A DNA stretch of 64,000 bases from DASQZK01 sp963809925 (GCA_963809925.1 CAWELH010000004.1:744001-808000); one strand, 5' to 3'; shown: positions 8,523 through 17,973, counted from the first letter of the stretch. Numbers and translations are program-made. Notes: a model not told the origin generated them from the sequence alone.

Positions 8523-9266
8523 ATGTGGAAAGCCATAATAATTGATGATGAAGCCTACGCCCGGGAAATCATTAAAGAATATCTTGTTAGGCATACAGAT
8601 ATTGAAATAGCGGGTGAATATGCTGATGGGTTTACCGGACTGAAAGCAATAAATGAAATTGAGCCACACCTCGTATTTCTCGATATTCAAATGCCAAAAC
8701 TCACGGGATTTGAAATGCTCGAATTGATGGATAACAGGCCGGAGATTATTTTCACTACGGCGTTTGATCAGTATGCAATCAGGGCTTTTGAAGAAAATGC
8801 GATTGATTACCTGCTTAAGCCTTTTGGGGAAGACCGTTTTGATGAAGCTGTATCAAAAGCTATTGACAGGCTTGAAAGCGGGGTAAATGTGGCCGACAAT
8901 AAGAAGCTTGAGAAACATTTTGCGGAGAAACCTGAAACGCTTAATCGTATTGTTGTCAAAAACAGGGGTGGCATTAAAGTTATCCCGGTAGACCAGATCG
9001 TCTGTCTCGAAGCGCAGGATGATTATGTGATGATCCATCTCAGCGGTGAGAAATTTCTGAAACAAAAGACGATGAGATATTTTGAGGATCACCTCGACGT
9101 ATCAAAGTTTTTACGTGTTCACCGATCTTATATGGTTAGGATCGATCAGATCAGAAAGATAGAGCCTTACGAGAAATCGGCCGGTATTCTTATCCTCACT
9201 GACGGAAGAAATATACCGGTCAGCCGATCAGGTCTTTCCAGGCTGAAAGAAGTACTCGATATTTAG
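8523..9266 (+). CDS. LytTR-family response regulator
   Basis: A 247-residue transcription factor. The receiver domain (1-120) has acidic pocket residues IIDDE at 6-10, phosphoacceptor Asp54 in VFLDIQMPKLTG, conserved Thr in IFTTAFD and the switch Lys in YLLKPF. The LytTR DNA-binding domain occupies about 140-245, with IVCLEAQDDYVMIHL and the family pattern FLRVHRSYMVRIDQI. It forms the output of the upstream kinase and probably binds the direct repeats at 6598-6646, and possibly those at 40834-40881, which share the TTCACC core. Confidence 0.96.
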   Translation: MWKAIIIDDEAYAREIIKEYLVRHTDIEIAGEYADGFTGLKAINEIEPHLVFLDIQMPKLTGFEMLELMDNRPEIIFTTAFDQYAIRAFEENAIDYLLKPFGEDRFDEAVSKAIDRLESGVNVADNKKLEKHFAEKPETLNRIVVKNRGGIKVIPVDQIVCLEAQDDYVMIHLSGEKFLKQKTMRYFEDHLDVSKFLRVHRSYMVRIDQIRKIEPYEKSAGILILTDGRNIPVSRSGLSRLKEVLDI

Positions 9267-9301
9267 GGTGGATTACCTATCTTTGATTAAAACTGCAGGT
9301 T

Positions 9302-9553
9302 ATGTTCAGTATTTTCAGAAAAAAATCAGGCTCCGGTGAGGAACTGATCTTCGCCGACATCAATGGTAACCCCCTTCGTGAAGGAGATATTGTTGAATCC
9401 CTGAGGTATGACCTTGGTCGATGCAGGATCGTAAAAACTAATAAAGGCTTTGTATATGAATCACTTGGCAACAATACGCAGATAAGCTGGACAAAGATGA
9501 TCGATGCGGCAACCAAGCACCAGAAGGTGAGAAAAGCCGATGAGGGTAGATAA
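9302..9553 (+). CDS. small hypothetical protein
   Basis: An 83-residue basic protein without signal peptide or membrane helix, starting 35 bases after the LytTR regulator on the same strand. The segment ADINGNPLREGDIVESLRYDLGRCRIV and the later GFVYESLG look like a small SH3-like or KOW-like beta-barrel with a turn every 8-10 residues, but that is shape reasoning only. I do not recognise the family. The codon pattern looks genuine and the position suggests it is the last gene of the regulatory operon. Confidence 0.65.
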   Translation: MFSIFRKKSGSGEELIFADINGNPLREGDIVESLRYDLGRCRIVKTNKGFVYESLGNNTQISWTKMIDAATKHQKVRKADEGR

Positions 9554-9607
9554 ACTTTTTCCCTGTCGACGTATATGAGCATTGCTCCTGCCAGTTCCTG
9601 GTGAAGT

Positions 9608-10372
9608 TTACTTTTTTAACACTTTGTCTATTGTTTTCTGCGCCAGTTCTTCCATGATCTTATATCCTTCTTTGTTGGGATGGACACCGTCATGGGAATA
9701 TTCAGCTTTCATACCTCCCCGGTCATCAACGAGCGATGAATAATAGTCGAGATAGGTAAATTTATTTTTACGGGCATATTTCTTTATCCATTCGTTCAGC
9801 GCAATGATTTTTTCCGCCGGTTCAAGGCCTGGTCGCCAGGGATAATCGTAAACTGGAAGCACTGAGCAAAGGATAACCTTGATATCATTTGACTTCGCCA
9901 GTTCAGCCATTGAGGCAATGTTACCCTGTATCATCTCTGGTGTGGAAGGACCTGTATTTCCTGCAATGTCGTTTGTGCCGGCAAGGATAAGCACCAGTTC
10001 AGGCTGAAGATCGATGACATCTGGACGGAATCGGATCAGCATCTGCGGTGTGGTCTGTCCGCTGATACCCCTGTCAATAAAGTCTTTGCCTTCGAAGAAT
10101 TCAGGTGACCACTTTATCCATGCATCGGTGATGGAATTTCCCATGAATACCACTCGGTTATCTACCTTTCCCATATTTTTCAGGTCCATATTTGCATTTT
10201 GATATCTGGACAGGTTTGCCCAGTCATCTTTTGCCTGTAGCCATTGATTGAACTCTTTTTTCCTTTGTTCAGCCACCCTGGCTGAGTCAGTATCCGGCAT
10301 TTTTACAACCTGCGCAGTGATAATCTGGCCGGAAATCATCAGGAAGAGGAAAATAATAATTGATCGTCTCAT
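9608..10372 (-). CDS. secreted SGNH/GDSL-family hydrolase
   Basis: A 254-residue exported esterase-like enzyme with a signal peptide ending near ITAQ20. All four SGNH blocks are present: GNSITDAW with nucleophile Ser80, RGISGQT with Gly105, the AGTNDI block with Asn134, and DGVHPNKEGY with Asp228 and His231. The family includes carbohydrate acetylesterases and lysophospholipases. In a glycan-degrading Bacteroidota a sugar O-acetylesterase is the most likely role, which I infer from context. A CAAATGTA box (reverse complement TACATTTG) at 10390-10397 could serve as its promoter. Confidence 0.92.
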   Translation of the reverse strand: MRRSIIIFLFLMISGQIITAQVVKMPDTDSARVAEQRKKEFNQWLQAKDDWANLSRYQNANMDLKNMGKVDNRVVFMGNSITDAWIKWSPEFFEGKDFIDRGISGQTTPQMLIRFRPDVIDLQPELVLILAGTNDIAGNTGPSTPEMIQGNIASMAELAKSNDIKVILCSVLPVYDYPWRPGLEPAEKIIALNEWIKKYARKNKFTYLDYYSSLVDDRGGMKAEYSHDGVHPNKEGYKIMEELAQKTIDKVLKK

Positions 10373-10513
10373 AATATATGATGTTTTAGCAAATGTACTA
10401 AACTTTTCAATGCCCCCTAGTGCCAGCCGGGAACATCGGTCAGGAACACGTTAATATATAGTCAGTACACAACAACCTTTTAATTTCCAAATTGTTATTT
10501 ATAAAAAGGTGGC

Positions 10514-11122
10514 ATGAAAAAACTTCTACCCCTTGTCTTGATAATGATGATTTTTCCCGCTCTCCGGGCGCAGGAAGCTTATTCGGTCACCGCAGACGGG
10601 TATGAATTCAACCCCTCCGATCTTAATGTATTTGTAGGAGATACTGTAATTTTCAATATCGGGACAATTCATACGGCAACACAGGTCAGTGAAGCAACCT
10701 GGAATGCCAATGGTTCAACACCGCTGGAAGGTGGATTTGACATCACCTCAGGTCAGGGCATTTTTATCCCCATAGAAACCGGTATTATTTATTTTATCTG
10801 CACACCCCATATCTCAAAGGGCATGAAAGGTAAGATAACTGTAAGCGAGACAGCTTCTGTTCCGCCGGTCAACGCGAAAAGCGATCCTGAGATTTATCCT
10901 AATCCTGCGGCGGATGTTCTTTATCTTAACTCACCAAGCTCAGAGGCACCATCCCTGGTCACCATCTATGATATGACAGGAAAAATAAGATTGAAACTGG
11001 AAGATCCCGGAATGGTGAATCACGTTACCGCTTTTTCACTTCAGAATCTCGATCAGGGGGTTTATTTCATCAGACTAAACTATCCCGGCAAATCCTACAT
11101 TCTGAAATTTATTAAATTGTAG
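10514..11122 (+). CDS. T9SS-exported cupredoxin (type 1 copper protein)
   Basis: A 202-residue protein in three parts: a signal peptide (1-20); a plastocyanin/azurin-like cupredoxin domain (about 22-112); and a T9SS type A sorting domain (about 125-202) with IYPNPAADVLYL, IYDMTGKIRL and a basic KSYILKFIKL tail. The full type 1 copper ligand set can be placed: His53 in TIHTATQ, Cys96, His99 in ICTPHISKGM, and Met104. The protein should therefore be carried across the outer membrane and bind copper at the cell surface, acting as an electron carrier or copper scavenger. There is no oxidase or denitrification gene next to it, so its partner is unknown. Confidence 0.9.
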   Translation: MKKLLPLVLIMMIFPALRAQEAYSVTADGYEFNPSDLNVFVGDTVIFNIGTIHTATQVSEATWNANGSTPLEGGFDITSGQGIFIPIETGIIYFICTPHISKGMKGKITVSETASVPPVNAKSDPEIYPNPAADVLYLNSPSSEAPSLVTIYDMTGKIRLKLEDPGMVNHVTAFSLQNLDQGVYFIRLNYPGKSYILKFIKL

Positions 11123-11495
11123 GACGGAGAGCAGATCTTTATATCCTTTCAGCTCAAGATAGGCAAGGTAACAACCCATAAAATTTTGTGCAGCATCATC
11201 ATTAAAAAGTCCGGGACGCTCCTTTACAAGAGAATAGGTATGATTTTCTATATCTCAGAGACTTGCGAACATCAGCCGGCATCCGTCAAAATTCCATATC
11301 TGCCGTGGTAGGATTCCACTTCAGCGTCCATTTTTTTCTGACTCACGGATGTTCATTTTTAAGATCATAAGTAGTGTTGCCATCAATGATAAGCCTTTCA
11401 GAACGGTTGCCCTGAAAAGAAGGATATCCCGGAACCGGCTCAAGGATTTCAGCAAGTTTATCCTTTTAGTAAATTTCAATCCAGGTATGCTAAAA
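11123..11495 (-). pseudogene. decayed gene remnant downstream of the patatin gene
   Basis: No intact frame is present, but protein-like text appears in pieces on the minus strand. One frame (about 11250-11495) reads KDKLAEILEPVPGYPSFQG, then SERLIIDGNTTYDLKNEHP, then after a stop VRKKWTLKWNPTTADMEF, with in-frame stops near 11467, 11345 and 11292. The next piece (11123-11254), in another frame, reads SLVKERPGLFNDDAAQNFM followed by GCYLAYLELKGYKDLLSV. The second piece runs up against the end of the cupredoxin gene. The text is far too coherent for random sequence, so this looks like the 3' part of a gene with several stops and frameshifts. I cannot name the family. Confidence 0.55.
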
Positions 11496-11551
11496 ACATG
11501 GGAGAAACTATATCCCTCCAAAAATATACCTTTTTGAAACGCTAAAACTTG

Positions 11552-13726
11552 TTAAAACCAAAAACCTATATTCAAGAATCCCAACAACCCTCCACGATTT
11601 GCCGACCTCATAACACTTACTTCAACCGGACCAATGTAGCTATTATATCCTGCGGTCAAGCCGTATCCTCCGAGTACATGGTCGGTAGTGAACAGGTCAT
11701 TGAAACCTTCCCGGACATTTCCTGCATTCCCTTTTAGGATAAGATATATGTCAGGAAATACTTCACACTGGATATCTCCAGCTAAAACCAGGGCAGCATT
11801 GCCCACTTCTTCCATATAATTCAACCCGACGAAAGGCACAAGCCCATTATACCGGGAAGGGTTCAGCCCCCCCGCATAAAATTTGTACTGCTCGGGAATC
11901 GTATTTCCGTCCGCGGAACCACCGTAGATGTGATTGATGTAAGTGAAGCGGTCGCTGATTTTACATGTCTGGTTAAAACGTATGACGAAAAATGCCATCG
12001 GGTCAGTATTCCTCCTTGTGACAAGCTTAAACTCGGAATGCAGCTGAGTCCCTTTTTTCGGGTAAAAAGCGTCGTCATAGGTATCCATTTCGAGGAATCC
12101 AACATAGTTAAAATAATTCAACGTATTTCCCGGAATATCGGGAATTGGATTGATTTCGGATTTTATCTTCGATGCCTGATGCTCAATCCCTGCACCCAGG
12201 GCATATGAATTATTGAAGATCGATTTTGTAAATAACCGGGTCGCTGTTTCTGTATAAACGAAGGAAGAGATCTTGTGGCCATTCTCGTACCTGTATACAT
12301 TTGATCTCATTGAGTTAAAGTCGATACCGAACCCTGGCTTCCAACCGTTGTTTTTGAAAAAAGATGCTTCAATGAAGGGATTTTCACCCAATGCAGTGCT
12401 TAAAGAAAGCTTTGAACCGTCGAATAGTAGATTTCGGAATGTGGTATTCAGGAGGATGGCCGATTTATAGTTTGTATCGTAATGCAGGCCCACCCTGAAC
12501 TGACCTCCCTTGGCTTCTTTAACATTGATAATCAGTCTTGTGCCTCTGTCCATCGCCTGGATTTCATAATCAACTTTATCAAAATACTGACTGGCATATA
12601 CACGCCTGATGGCATCTGCGATCTGTTGGGGAGTTACTTTTTTCAGGACTTCCAGTTCAAGCTTACCACTCAGGAGCTTACCTGATACCTTATTCAGGCC
12701 CCTGACCCGGATCTCCATCAGGAATAAAGAATCCTTGGCCGGGAGTTCCTGGTGGGGGCCATAGTCCGGACATATTTTTCTCAATGAATCGGCCAGTGCC
12801 AGGAACTGTGGAAGATAAAGACGCGCTGCATTTTCTCCCCTACTGATAATGCTGTCGGCGGAATTGAAACTCGTTGAATTATACCCTTCAAGTTCCGGCT
12901 CGATGAGGATATCGCAGAGTGCCATATTTTCCCGGTTCAACTTTTCACCGTAGAAAAATACCGATTGCTCGATAATCCGGAAAATGGAAGTGAGCTGATT
13001 CTTCTTGTAATACTGAAAACCAACATTGACCCCAATGAGTATGTCAGCTCCCATGTCCTTCACCCTGGCAACAGGAAAGTTGTTTACAAGACCACCGTCG
13101 ACAAGCAGGACATTATCAATTTCCAGCGGATTGAAAATGCTTGGAATAGACATGCTTGCCCTTAAAATCTGAGGCAGGTATCCTGAGGTGAAATCGACTT
13201 CTTTCCCTGTCTCAATATCTGTGGCTACGCACATAAAGGGAATTGGGAAACGGTTGAAATCCCGGATATCGTAGGCTGGTACACACAGGGTGTTCAGCAT
13301 CTCCTCGATATTCTCTCCGTTGATGACACCTGTGGGAATCTTGATCTTGTTCTCTTTGATTGGAAAGGAGATGACAAAACGGTCCATATCGTCTTTTTCC
13401 TCCAGGGTAAGTGTACGTCTTGGGGTTTCATCGCTAAGAAGGTATGACCAGTTGGCCTGCTTTACAATTTTCTCAAGAGAATCGGCAGAATACCCAATGG
13501 CGTATAAACCACCGACGATAGCACCCATACTTGCTCCACCAATATAATCAGGACGGATGCCTGCTTCCTCCAGGACTTTCAGAACACCGATATGGGCCAA
13601 TCCTTTTGCACTTCCCCCGCTAAGGATGAGCCCGATCCTTGGCCTGCGGATCGTATCATTCTGAGCGACAACTGAAAAAACTGGGTAGATTAGCAGTGAA
13701 AGGAAAAGCCAGAACCGGTAAATCAT
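11552..13726 (-). CDS. patatin-like phospholipase with POTRA and outer-membrane barrel (type Vd-like)
   Basis: A 724-residue protein with a signal peptide (1-22). The patatin domain (about 28-310) has the oxyanion loop GGSAKG (37-42), the nucleophile elbow GASMG (Ser66) and the catalytic DGG (Asp210). A POTRA-like region follows (about 340-420, with EVLKKVTPQQIADAIRRVY), then a C-terminal 16-strand-type barrel of the BamA/surface antigen class ending in an aromatic residue (LLGFLNIGFWF). This order matches PlpD-type autotransporters, whose passenger is a lipase. It should be anchored in the outer membrane and hydrolyse phospholipid acyl esters. The barrel is complete and there is no sign of truncation. 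Confidence 0.93.
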   Translation of the reverse strand: MIYRFWLFLSLLIYPVFSVVAQNDTIRRPRIGLILSGGSAKGLAHIGVLKVLEEAGIRPDYIGGASMGAIVGGLYAIGYSADSLEKIVKQANWSYLLSDETPRRTLTLEEKDDMDRFVISFPIKENKIKIPTGVINGENIEEMLNTLCVPAYDIRDFNRFPIPFMCVATDIETGKEVDFTSGYLPQILRASMSIPSIFNPLEIDNVLLVDGGLVNNFPVARVKDMGADILIGVNVGFQYYKKNQLTSIFRIIEQSVFFYGEKLNRENMALCDILIEPELEGYNSTSFNSADSIISRGENAARLYLPQFLALADSLRKICPDYGPHQELPAKDSLFLMEIRVRGLNKVSGKLLSGKLELEVLKKVTPQQIADAIRRVYASQYFDKVDYEIQAMDRGTRLIINVKEAKGGQFRVGLHYDTNYKSAILLNTTFRNLLFDGSKLSLSTALGENPFIEASFFKNNGWKPGFGIDFNSMRSNVYRYENGHKISSFVYTETATRLFTKSIFNNSYALGAGIEHQASKIKSEINPIPDIPGNTLNYFNYVGFLEMDTYDDAFYPKKGTQLHSEFKLVTRRNTDPMAFFVIRFNQTCKISDRFTYINHIYGGSADGNTIPEQYKFYAGGLNPSRYNGLVPFVGLNYMEEVGNAALVLAGDIQCEVFPDIYLILKGNAGNVREGFNDLFTTDHVLGGYGLTAGYNSYIGPVEVSVMRSANRGGLLGFLNIGFWF

Positions 13727-14037
13727 AGCTGTAAATAATTCAGTATCTTGGTAAGTGTCTGCGATGCATTGCTAAAATTAATATACTTTAATCAGAATAT
13801 ATAAAATCCCGGCTTTAAAGTTTATGAATTTTGTAATCCCCTGAATGAGAACACTAAGAATCACTGGAAACGATATTTAGTCCTTTGAGAAAAAATGTCA
13901 CATTCACGGAAAATCATCAACTTAAGTCTGAAAGAATTGTTGTTTTTATGACAACAGCTGCCATGATTAGTAAAAAAACAGGCATATTTGCATAACAGCA
14001 GGATTTTTGAATAACTGCTTGTCTAAACTCCGGATTT
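13727..14037. other. divergent intergenic region
   Basis: A 311-base AT-rich stretch between the divergent patatin and GroES-like genes. It must hold both promoters. The only box I can point to is CATATTTG at 13983-13990, one mismatch from TAnnTTTG on the plus strand, 48 bases before the GroES-like start. No gene, hairpin or repeat is evident. Confidence 0.4.
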
Positions 14038-14421
14038 ATGATTCTTAACATCGATGAAAAAGACCTGGACAAGTTTATCCTCGTTGGTGACCGCGTGCTT
14101 ATCAAACCTAAAAGTGCTCAAAACAGGACAAAATCGGGGCTTTATCTCCCCCCGAATGTCACAGAGAATGAAAAGCTCCACAGTGGTTATGTTTTGAAAG
14201 TCGGTCCGGGCTACCCCATTCCGGTAATAAGTGAAAGCGAGGAACCCTGGAAATCGACTGGAGAAAATGTTAGATATGTACCACTTCAGCCAAAAGCCGG
14301 AGATCTCGTAGTCTATATGCAGAACAACGGATGGGAGATAGAATTTAACAGCGAAAAGTATCTCATCCTGCCGCACATGTCAATCCTGATGCTGATAAGG
14401 GATGACGAGCTATTTGATTAA
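14038..14421 (+). CDS. GroES-like (Cpn10-fold) co-chaperone family protein
   Basis: A 127-residue protein with the GroES fold: FILVGDRVLIKPKSAQ, a mobile-loop-like region RTKSGLYLPPNV, then SGYVLKVGPGYP, AGDLVVYMQNNGWEIEF and a C-terminal strand. It differs from bona fide GroES by a 20-residue insert (about 65-85) and a longer C-terminus, and no groEL is adjacent. Such solitary GroES-like proteins are widespread in Bacteroidota; whether they bind GroEL is not known to me. The segment around 30-45 keeps the hydrophobic triplet position (GLYLPP instead of GI/L-V-L), so interaction is possible. Confidence 0.82.
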   Translation: MILNIDEKDLDKFILVGDRVLIKPKSAQNRTKSGLYLPPNVTENEKLHSGYVLKVGPGYPIPVISESEEPWKSTGENVRYVPLQPKAGDLVVYMQNNGWEIEFNSEKYLILPHMSILMLIRDDELFD

Positions 14422-14457
14422 GTCTGAATCCCAGGAATTGATCAAAAGACGAAACGG

Positions 14458-15051
14458 TTATTCTTCCCCTGCATGATGTGCAAGTTCCCCGTGTCGGAAA
14501 CAAGTGGTCACGTGGTCGTTGACCATTCCGATAGCCTGCATATGGGCATATATGATGGTTGTTCCAACGAAGGTGAAGCCTCTCTTTTTCATTTCCTTTG
14601 AGATTTTGTCAGAAAGGCTTGTGCTTGCCGGGATTTCACTCAGGTCAAGAAAACTGTTGACAATCGGCTTGCCATCAACGAACTGCCATATGAATTTATC
14701 GAAACTACCATATTCGTTGCTTACTTCCAGGAATTTTCCGGCATTATTGATGGCTGCTTTAATTTTAAGCCTGTTCCTGATGATGCCTGCATTTTCCAGA
14801 AGCTCTTCTATTTTTCTGCTATCGTAGCGGGCAATTTTCTCCGGGTCGAAACCATCGAAAGCAATCCTGTAGTTTTCTCGTTTTCGAAGGACGGTGATCC
14901 ATGATAGTCCGGCCTGGGCTGATTCGAGGAGTAAAAATTCAAAATGCCGTGTTTCATCATGTACTGGTACGCCCCACTCATTATCATGATAACTGATGTA
15001 GAGCGGATCTTTCGTACTCCATCCACATCGTTGAAGCTGTTGGTCGGTCAT
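14458..15051 (-). CDS. tag: DNA-3-methyladenine glycosylase I
   Basis: A 197-residue enzyme that removes N3-methyladenine from alkylated DNA. The N-terminus QRCGWSTKDPLYISYHDNEWG is diagnostic and carries zinc ligands Cys9 and His22; the C-terminal pair is in NDHVTTCFRH. The segment FEFLLLESAQAGLSWITVL contains the catalytic-pocket Glu and Trp of the Tag family. The length matches the family (about 190). The start overlaps the end of the upstream dehydrogenase gene by 4 bases (ATGA), so the two are translationally coupled. Confidence 0.96.
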   Translation of the reverse strand: MTDQQLQRCGWSTKDPLYISYHDNEWGVPVHDETRHFEFLLLESAQAGLSWITVLRKRENYRIAFDGFDPEKIARYDSRKIEELLENAGIIRNRLKIKAAINNAGKFLEVSNEYGSFDKFIWQFVDGKPIVNSFLDLSEIPASTSLSDKISKEMKKRGFTFVGTTIIYAHMQAIGMVNDHVTTCFRHGELAHHAGEE

Positions 15052-16064
15052 TTGGGATCGATTTTTTCCAGGGTTACCTCATTCTGATTTGTTTTACCAG
15101 CTGCGTAGTCTGAAATGTTCTGAAGCGTCGTCCTGGTGATGCCTTCCAGTGCTTCATGGGTCAGGAAACCCTGGTGTGCTGTCATCAGGACATTCGGAAA
15201 GGTGCTTAATCTGGTGATCATCTCATCATCAATGATTCTCTCAGAAAGGTCTTTGAAAAATATTTTTTCTTCTTCAGCATACACATCGATACCAAGATAG
15301 CCGAGATGTCTTTCCTTTAAGGATTCAATCACATCAGCGGTGTTAATAAGTTTTCCCCGGCTGGTATTGATGAGCATTACGCCCTTCTTCATCATATTAA
15401 GGGTATGTTTGTTGATCAGCTGGTAGGTTGACGGGGTAAGAGGGCAATGAAGTGAGATTATGTCTGATTCCTTGAATACCGTTGTAAGATCGGTGTAAAT
15501 GATCCCGTTGTTGTCTGCTTCCGCACTTTTATGAACATCATAGGCAATGACACGGCAGCCGAAACCGGTCATGATCTTTCCGAATACCCGGCCTATATTG
15601 CCAGTTCCAACTACGCCGACTGTTTTGCCATATACATCAAAGCCTACCAGGCGTTCGAGACTAAAATTATTGTCCCTGACACGGTTAAATGCCTTATGAA
15701 TTTTACGGTTAAGACTGAGAATAAGCGCCACGGCATGTTCGGCGACAGCATGGGGGGAGTACGCCGGTACCCGCATGATCTTTATTCCGAACTTTTCAGC
15801 GGCTTCCAGGTCAACCTGGTTAAAACCTGCACAGCGCAATGCAATCAGACCAACATTATGGGCCGCAAGTTCCTGGATAGTATCATGATTTATCCTGTCA
15901 TTGACAAATGCACAAACTACATCAAAGCCTGCTGCGAGTTTTGCAGTGGACGACTTGAGGGAGACGTCATAAAAGGTCAGTTCATGAGCCCATTCCTTGT
16001 TTAACCGGTCAAAATATTCCTGATCGTACGTCTTAGTGCTGAAAATCGCTACTTTCATGGCCAC
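15048..16064 (-). CDS. D-2-hydroxyacid dehydrogenase (LdhA-like)
   Basis: A 338-residue NAD-dependent dehydrogenase resembling fermentative D-lactate dehydrogenase. The Rossmann motif VGTGNIGRVFG, the NTSRGKLIN segment (catalytic Arg), DVYAEEE (Glu) and MTAHQGFLTHEAL (His) are all present. The N-terminal MKVAIFSTKTYDQEYF matches LdhA proteins closely, so pyruvate to D-lactate is the likely reaction, using NADH in the cytosol during fermentation. The first Met (MA-MKV) could equally be the third codon. It sits 31 bases after the M1 peptidase and overlaps tag. Confidence 0.92.
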   Translation of the reverse strand: MAMKVAIFSTKTYDQEYFDRLNKEWAHELTFYDVSLKSSTAKLAAGFDVVCAFVNDRINHDTIQELAAHNVGLIALRCAGFNQVDLEAAEKFGIKIMRVPAYSPHAVAEHAVALILSLNRKIHKAFNRVRDNNFSLERLVGFDVYGKTVGVVGTGNIGRVFGKIMTGFGCRVIAYDVHKSAEADNNGIIYTDLTTVFKESDIISLHCPLTPSTYQLINKHTLNMMKKGVMLINTSRGKLINTADVIESLKERHLGYLGIDVYAEEEKIFFKDLSERIIDDEMITRLSTFPNVLMTAHQGFLTHEALEGITRTTLQNISDYAAGKTNQNEVTLEKIDPK

Positions 16065-16095
16065 TTATAATCGGGTAAATAGTATTGGTTTCCCA

Positions 16096-17973
16096 TTATT
16101 CTCGCGGCGGGGGATATTTATTATTTCCGGCATCACAGTCAGGGTAACCTTCAGTGTGAAGAACAAGACCGGATATATTTTTGTTTTTGGCAACACTTAC
16201 AATATGCATCTTATTTTGTTGCCAAACCCGGGCATCGATGAAAATGTTACGGGAGGTGCCGTCGGTAAACCTTACCTCAAGGTTTGAGGGGAAGGGCATG
16301 CCTCCCTTATTTTCAAGAAGTATCCTGTTATCGCTGCCTGAATTGTCAACGCTGCTGATACCTAGATCAGGATAATCGAAGTCGAGGAACCACGGCTGCC
16401 AGAACCAGTTGAGATTCTCCCCGCTGATGTCATTAAAAGTAAAAAACATATCGTATGGAGTCGGATGTTTCCCTGCCCAGCGTTCAATAAAACCTCCAAG
16501 ACATTTCATGAACGTTTCTTTGCCGAGGATATCCCGGAGGGTCCAGAAAGCCATACTTGGACGCATATACTCGTGTTGCTGGAAAATGATATTGGACAGG
16601 TACGATGAATTCACGATCTGCGGCACATCCTCCTGCGTTCCGGCGATCTGGGGGTACATGTAAAGGTACATCTGACGAAGATCATAGAGTGAGGTTTTTC
16701 TGGAATGAATATCCTGGCCAAAGACAGTAGTCATCCCTTCATCCATCCAACCGTACCTTCTCTGGTTTATCCCTACAAGGAAAGGCAGGTAGGTGTGTGA
16801 GATCTCATGAGCGGTGAGAAACCATGTTCTCGCTTCAGATTCCTGATCCTCATCATTGACGATCATCGGAAATTCCATGCCGTCATTCCCGTAAAAGACG
16901 GTCATGGAAGGGTAGGGGAAGGGCACTCTTATAACGGAATCTCTTAGCTGGCTGATCACATAGGCGGCCATTTCTGCAACCTGGCCATAATAGGGAGAGG
17001 ATGCTAAATATGCGCTCTGTACAAAAACGCTTTGGTTATTCCCGGCATCCATTTTTATTGCATCCCAGAGATAATGATCGCTGATTCCGAAGGCAAAGTC
17101 GCTGACATCCGATGCCTTAAATTTCCAATCCTGCTTCCCTTCCTGCGTAACCTCCTTCTTTCTTATGTCCTTTTTAGTGATAATCTGCACGATCCTTTTC
17201 CCGTTTTTCGCTGTCATATATCGCGTTAAACAGCCTTCACTCAGCACTTCCTCAGGGTTCTGAAGTTCACCGCCAGCCCAAACGACGAACTGTTGTGGCA
17301 CTGTAATCGTCACATCATAATTTCCGTATTCATTGTACATCTCTGCCACGTTATTATAATCGAAGGTATCCCAGCCGTCGATATCGTCATATACGGCCAC
17401 CTGTGGAAACCAATAGGAGATAAAGAAGGAGGTTTCATCGATGCCCCCCATCCTCTCCTCTTTTTCATGCGGGAAGGTAAGTTTCCATGTAGCCTCGATG
17501 GTGTTTATTGTCCCGGATTTTGCCATCATCCGGAAAAACGTATTGGTCTGAGATTCGTAAATGACAGGCGGATTATTTTCCAGATTCACAACTCTGCCAT
17601 TGAGGGTCAGAGAGGTCAGTTGAACGCCATCAGTAAGGTCTGACTGATTTACCGTCCTCCCGCGATTGCCACCTTTTACGAATATATTCTGGTAAAAACG
17701 CAGCCCGATTTCTTTCAGGTTAAAGGGACTGTTATTATAAAAAGTAATTTTTTCATAACCTGTGAGTACATGGCTGACAGGGTCAACTTCAGCTTTAATT
17801 TTATAGTCGGCGCGGTTTTGAAAATAGTGCGCACCCGGATTCCCGTCATATGATCTGGTACCCTGTTCATAAGCGGAACGGATATCCCGGGGTATATATA
17901 TATCATTTACCTGTCCATACACCCGGCAATAAATCGTCAGTAATACCATCAATGTGGACAGGCACTTTACCAT
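16096..17973 (-). CDS. secreted M1-family metallopeptidase
   Basis: A 625-residue gluzincin with a signal peptide (1-20). An N-terminal beta-sandwich (about 45-260) precedes the catalytic domain. GMEFP at 365-369 replaces GAMEN, the zinc motif is HEISH (389-393) and the third ligand is Glu412 in WMDEGMTT, with the expected 18-residue gap. The C-terminal half has the helical segment typical of M1, but the protein stops before the long ERAP-type domain. It should be a periplasmic or surface aminopeptidase. It starts one base after the DUF1080 stop and is followed at 31 bases by the hydroxyacid dehydrogenase. Confidence 0.93.
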   Translation of the reverse strand: MVKCLSTLMVLLTIYCRVYGQVNDIYIPRDIRSAYEQGTRSYDGNPGAHYFQNRADYKIKAEVDPVSHVLTGYEKITFYNNSPFNLKEIGLRFYQNIFVKGGNRGRTVNQSDLTDGVQLTSLTLNGRVVNLENNPPVIYESQTNTFFRMMAKSGTINTIEATWKLTFPHEKEERMGGIDETSFFISYWFPQVAVYDDIDGWDTFDYNNVAEMYNEYGNYDVTITVPQQFVVWAGGELQNPEEVLSEGCLTRYMTAKNGKRIVQIITKKDIRKKEVTQEGKQDWKFKASDVSDFAFGISDHYLWDAIKMDAGNNQSVFVQSAYLASSPYYGQVAEMAAYVISQLRDSVIRVPFPYPSMTVFYGNDGMEFPMIVNDEDQESEARTWFLTAHEISHTYLPFLVGINQRRYGWMDEGMTTVFGQDIHSRKTSLYDLRQMYLYMYPQIAGTQEDVPQIVNSSYLSNIIFQQHEYMRPSMAFWTLRDILGKETFMKCLGGFIERWAGKHPTPYDMFFTFNDISGENLNWFWQPWFLDFDYPDLGISSVDNSGSDNRILLENKGGMPFPSNLEVRFTDGTSRNIFIDARVWQQNKMHIVSVAKNKNISGLVLHTEGYPDCDAGNNKYPPPRE

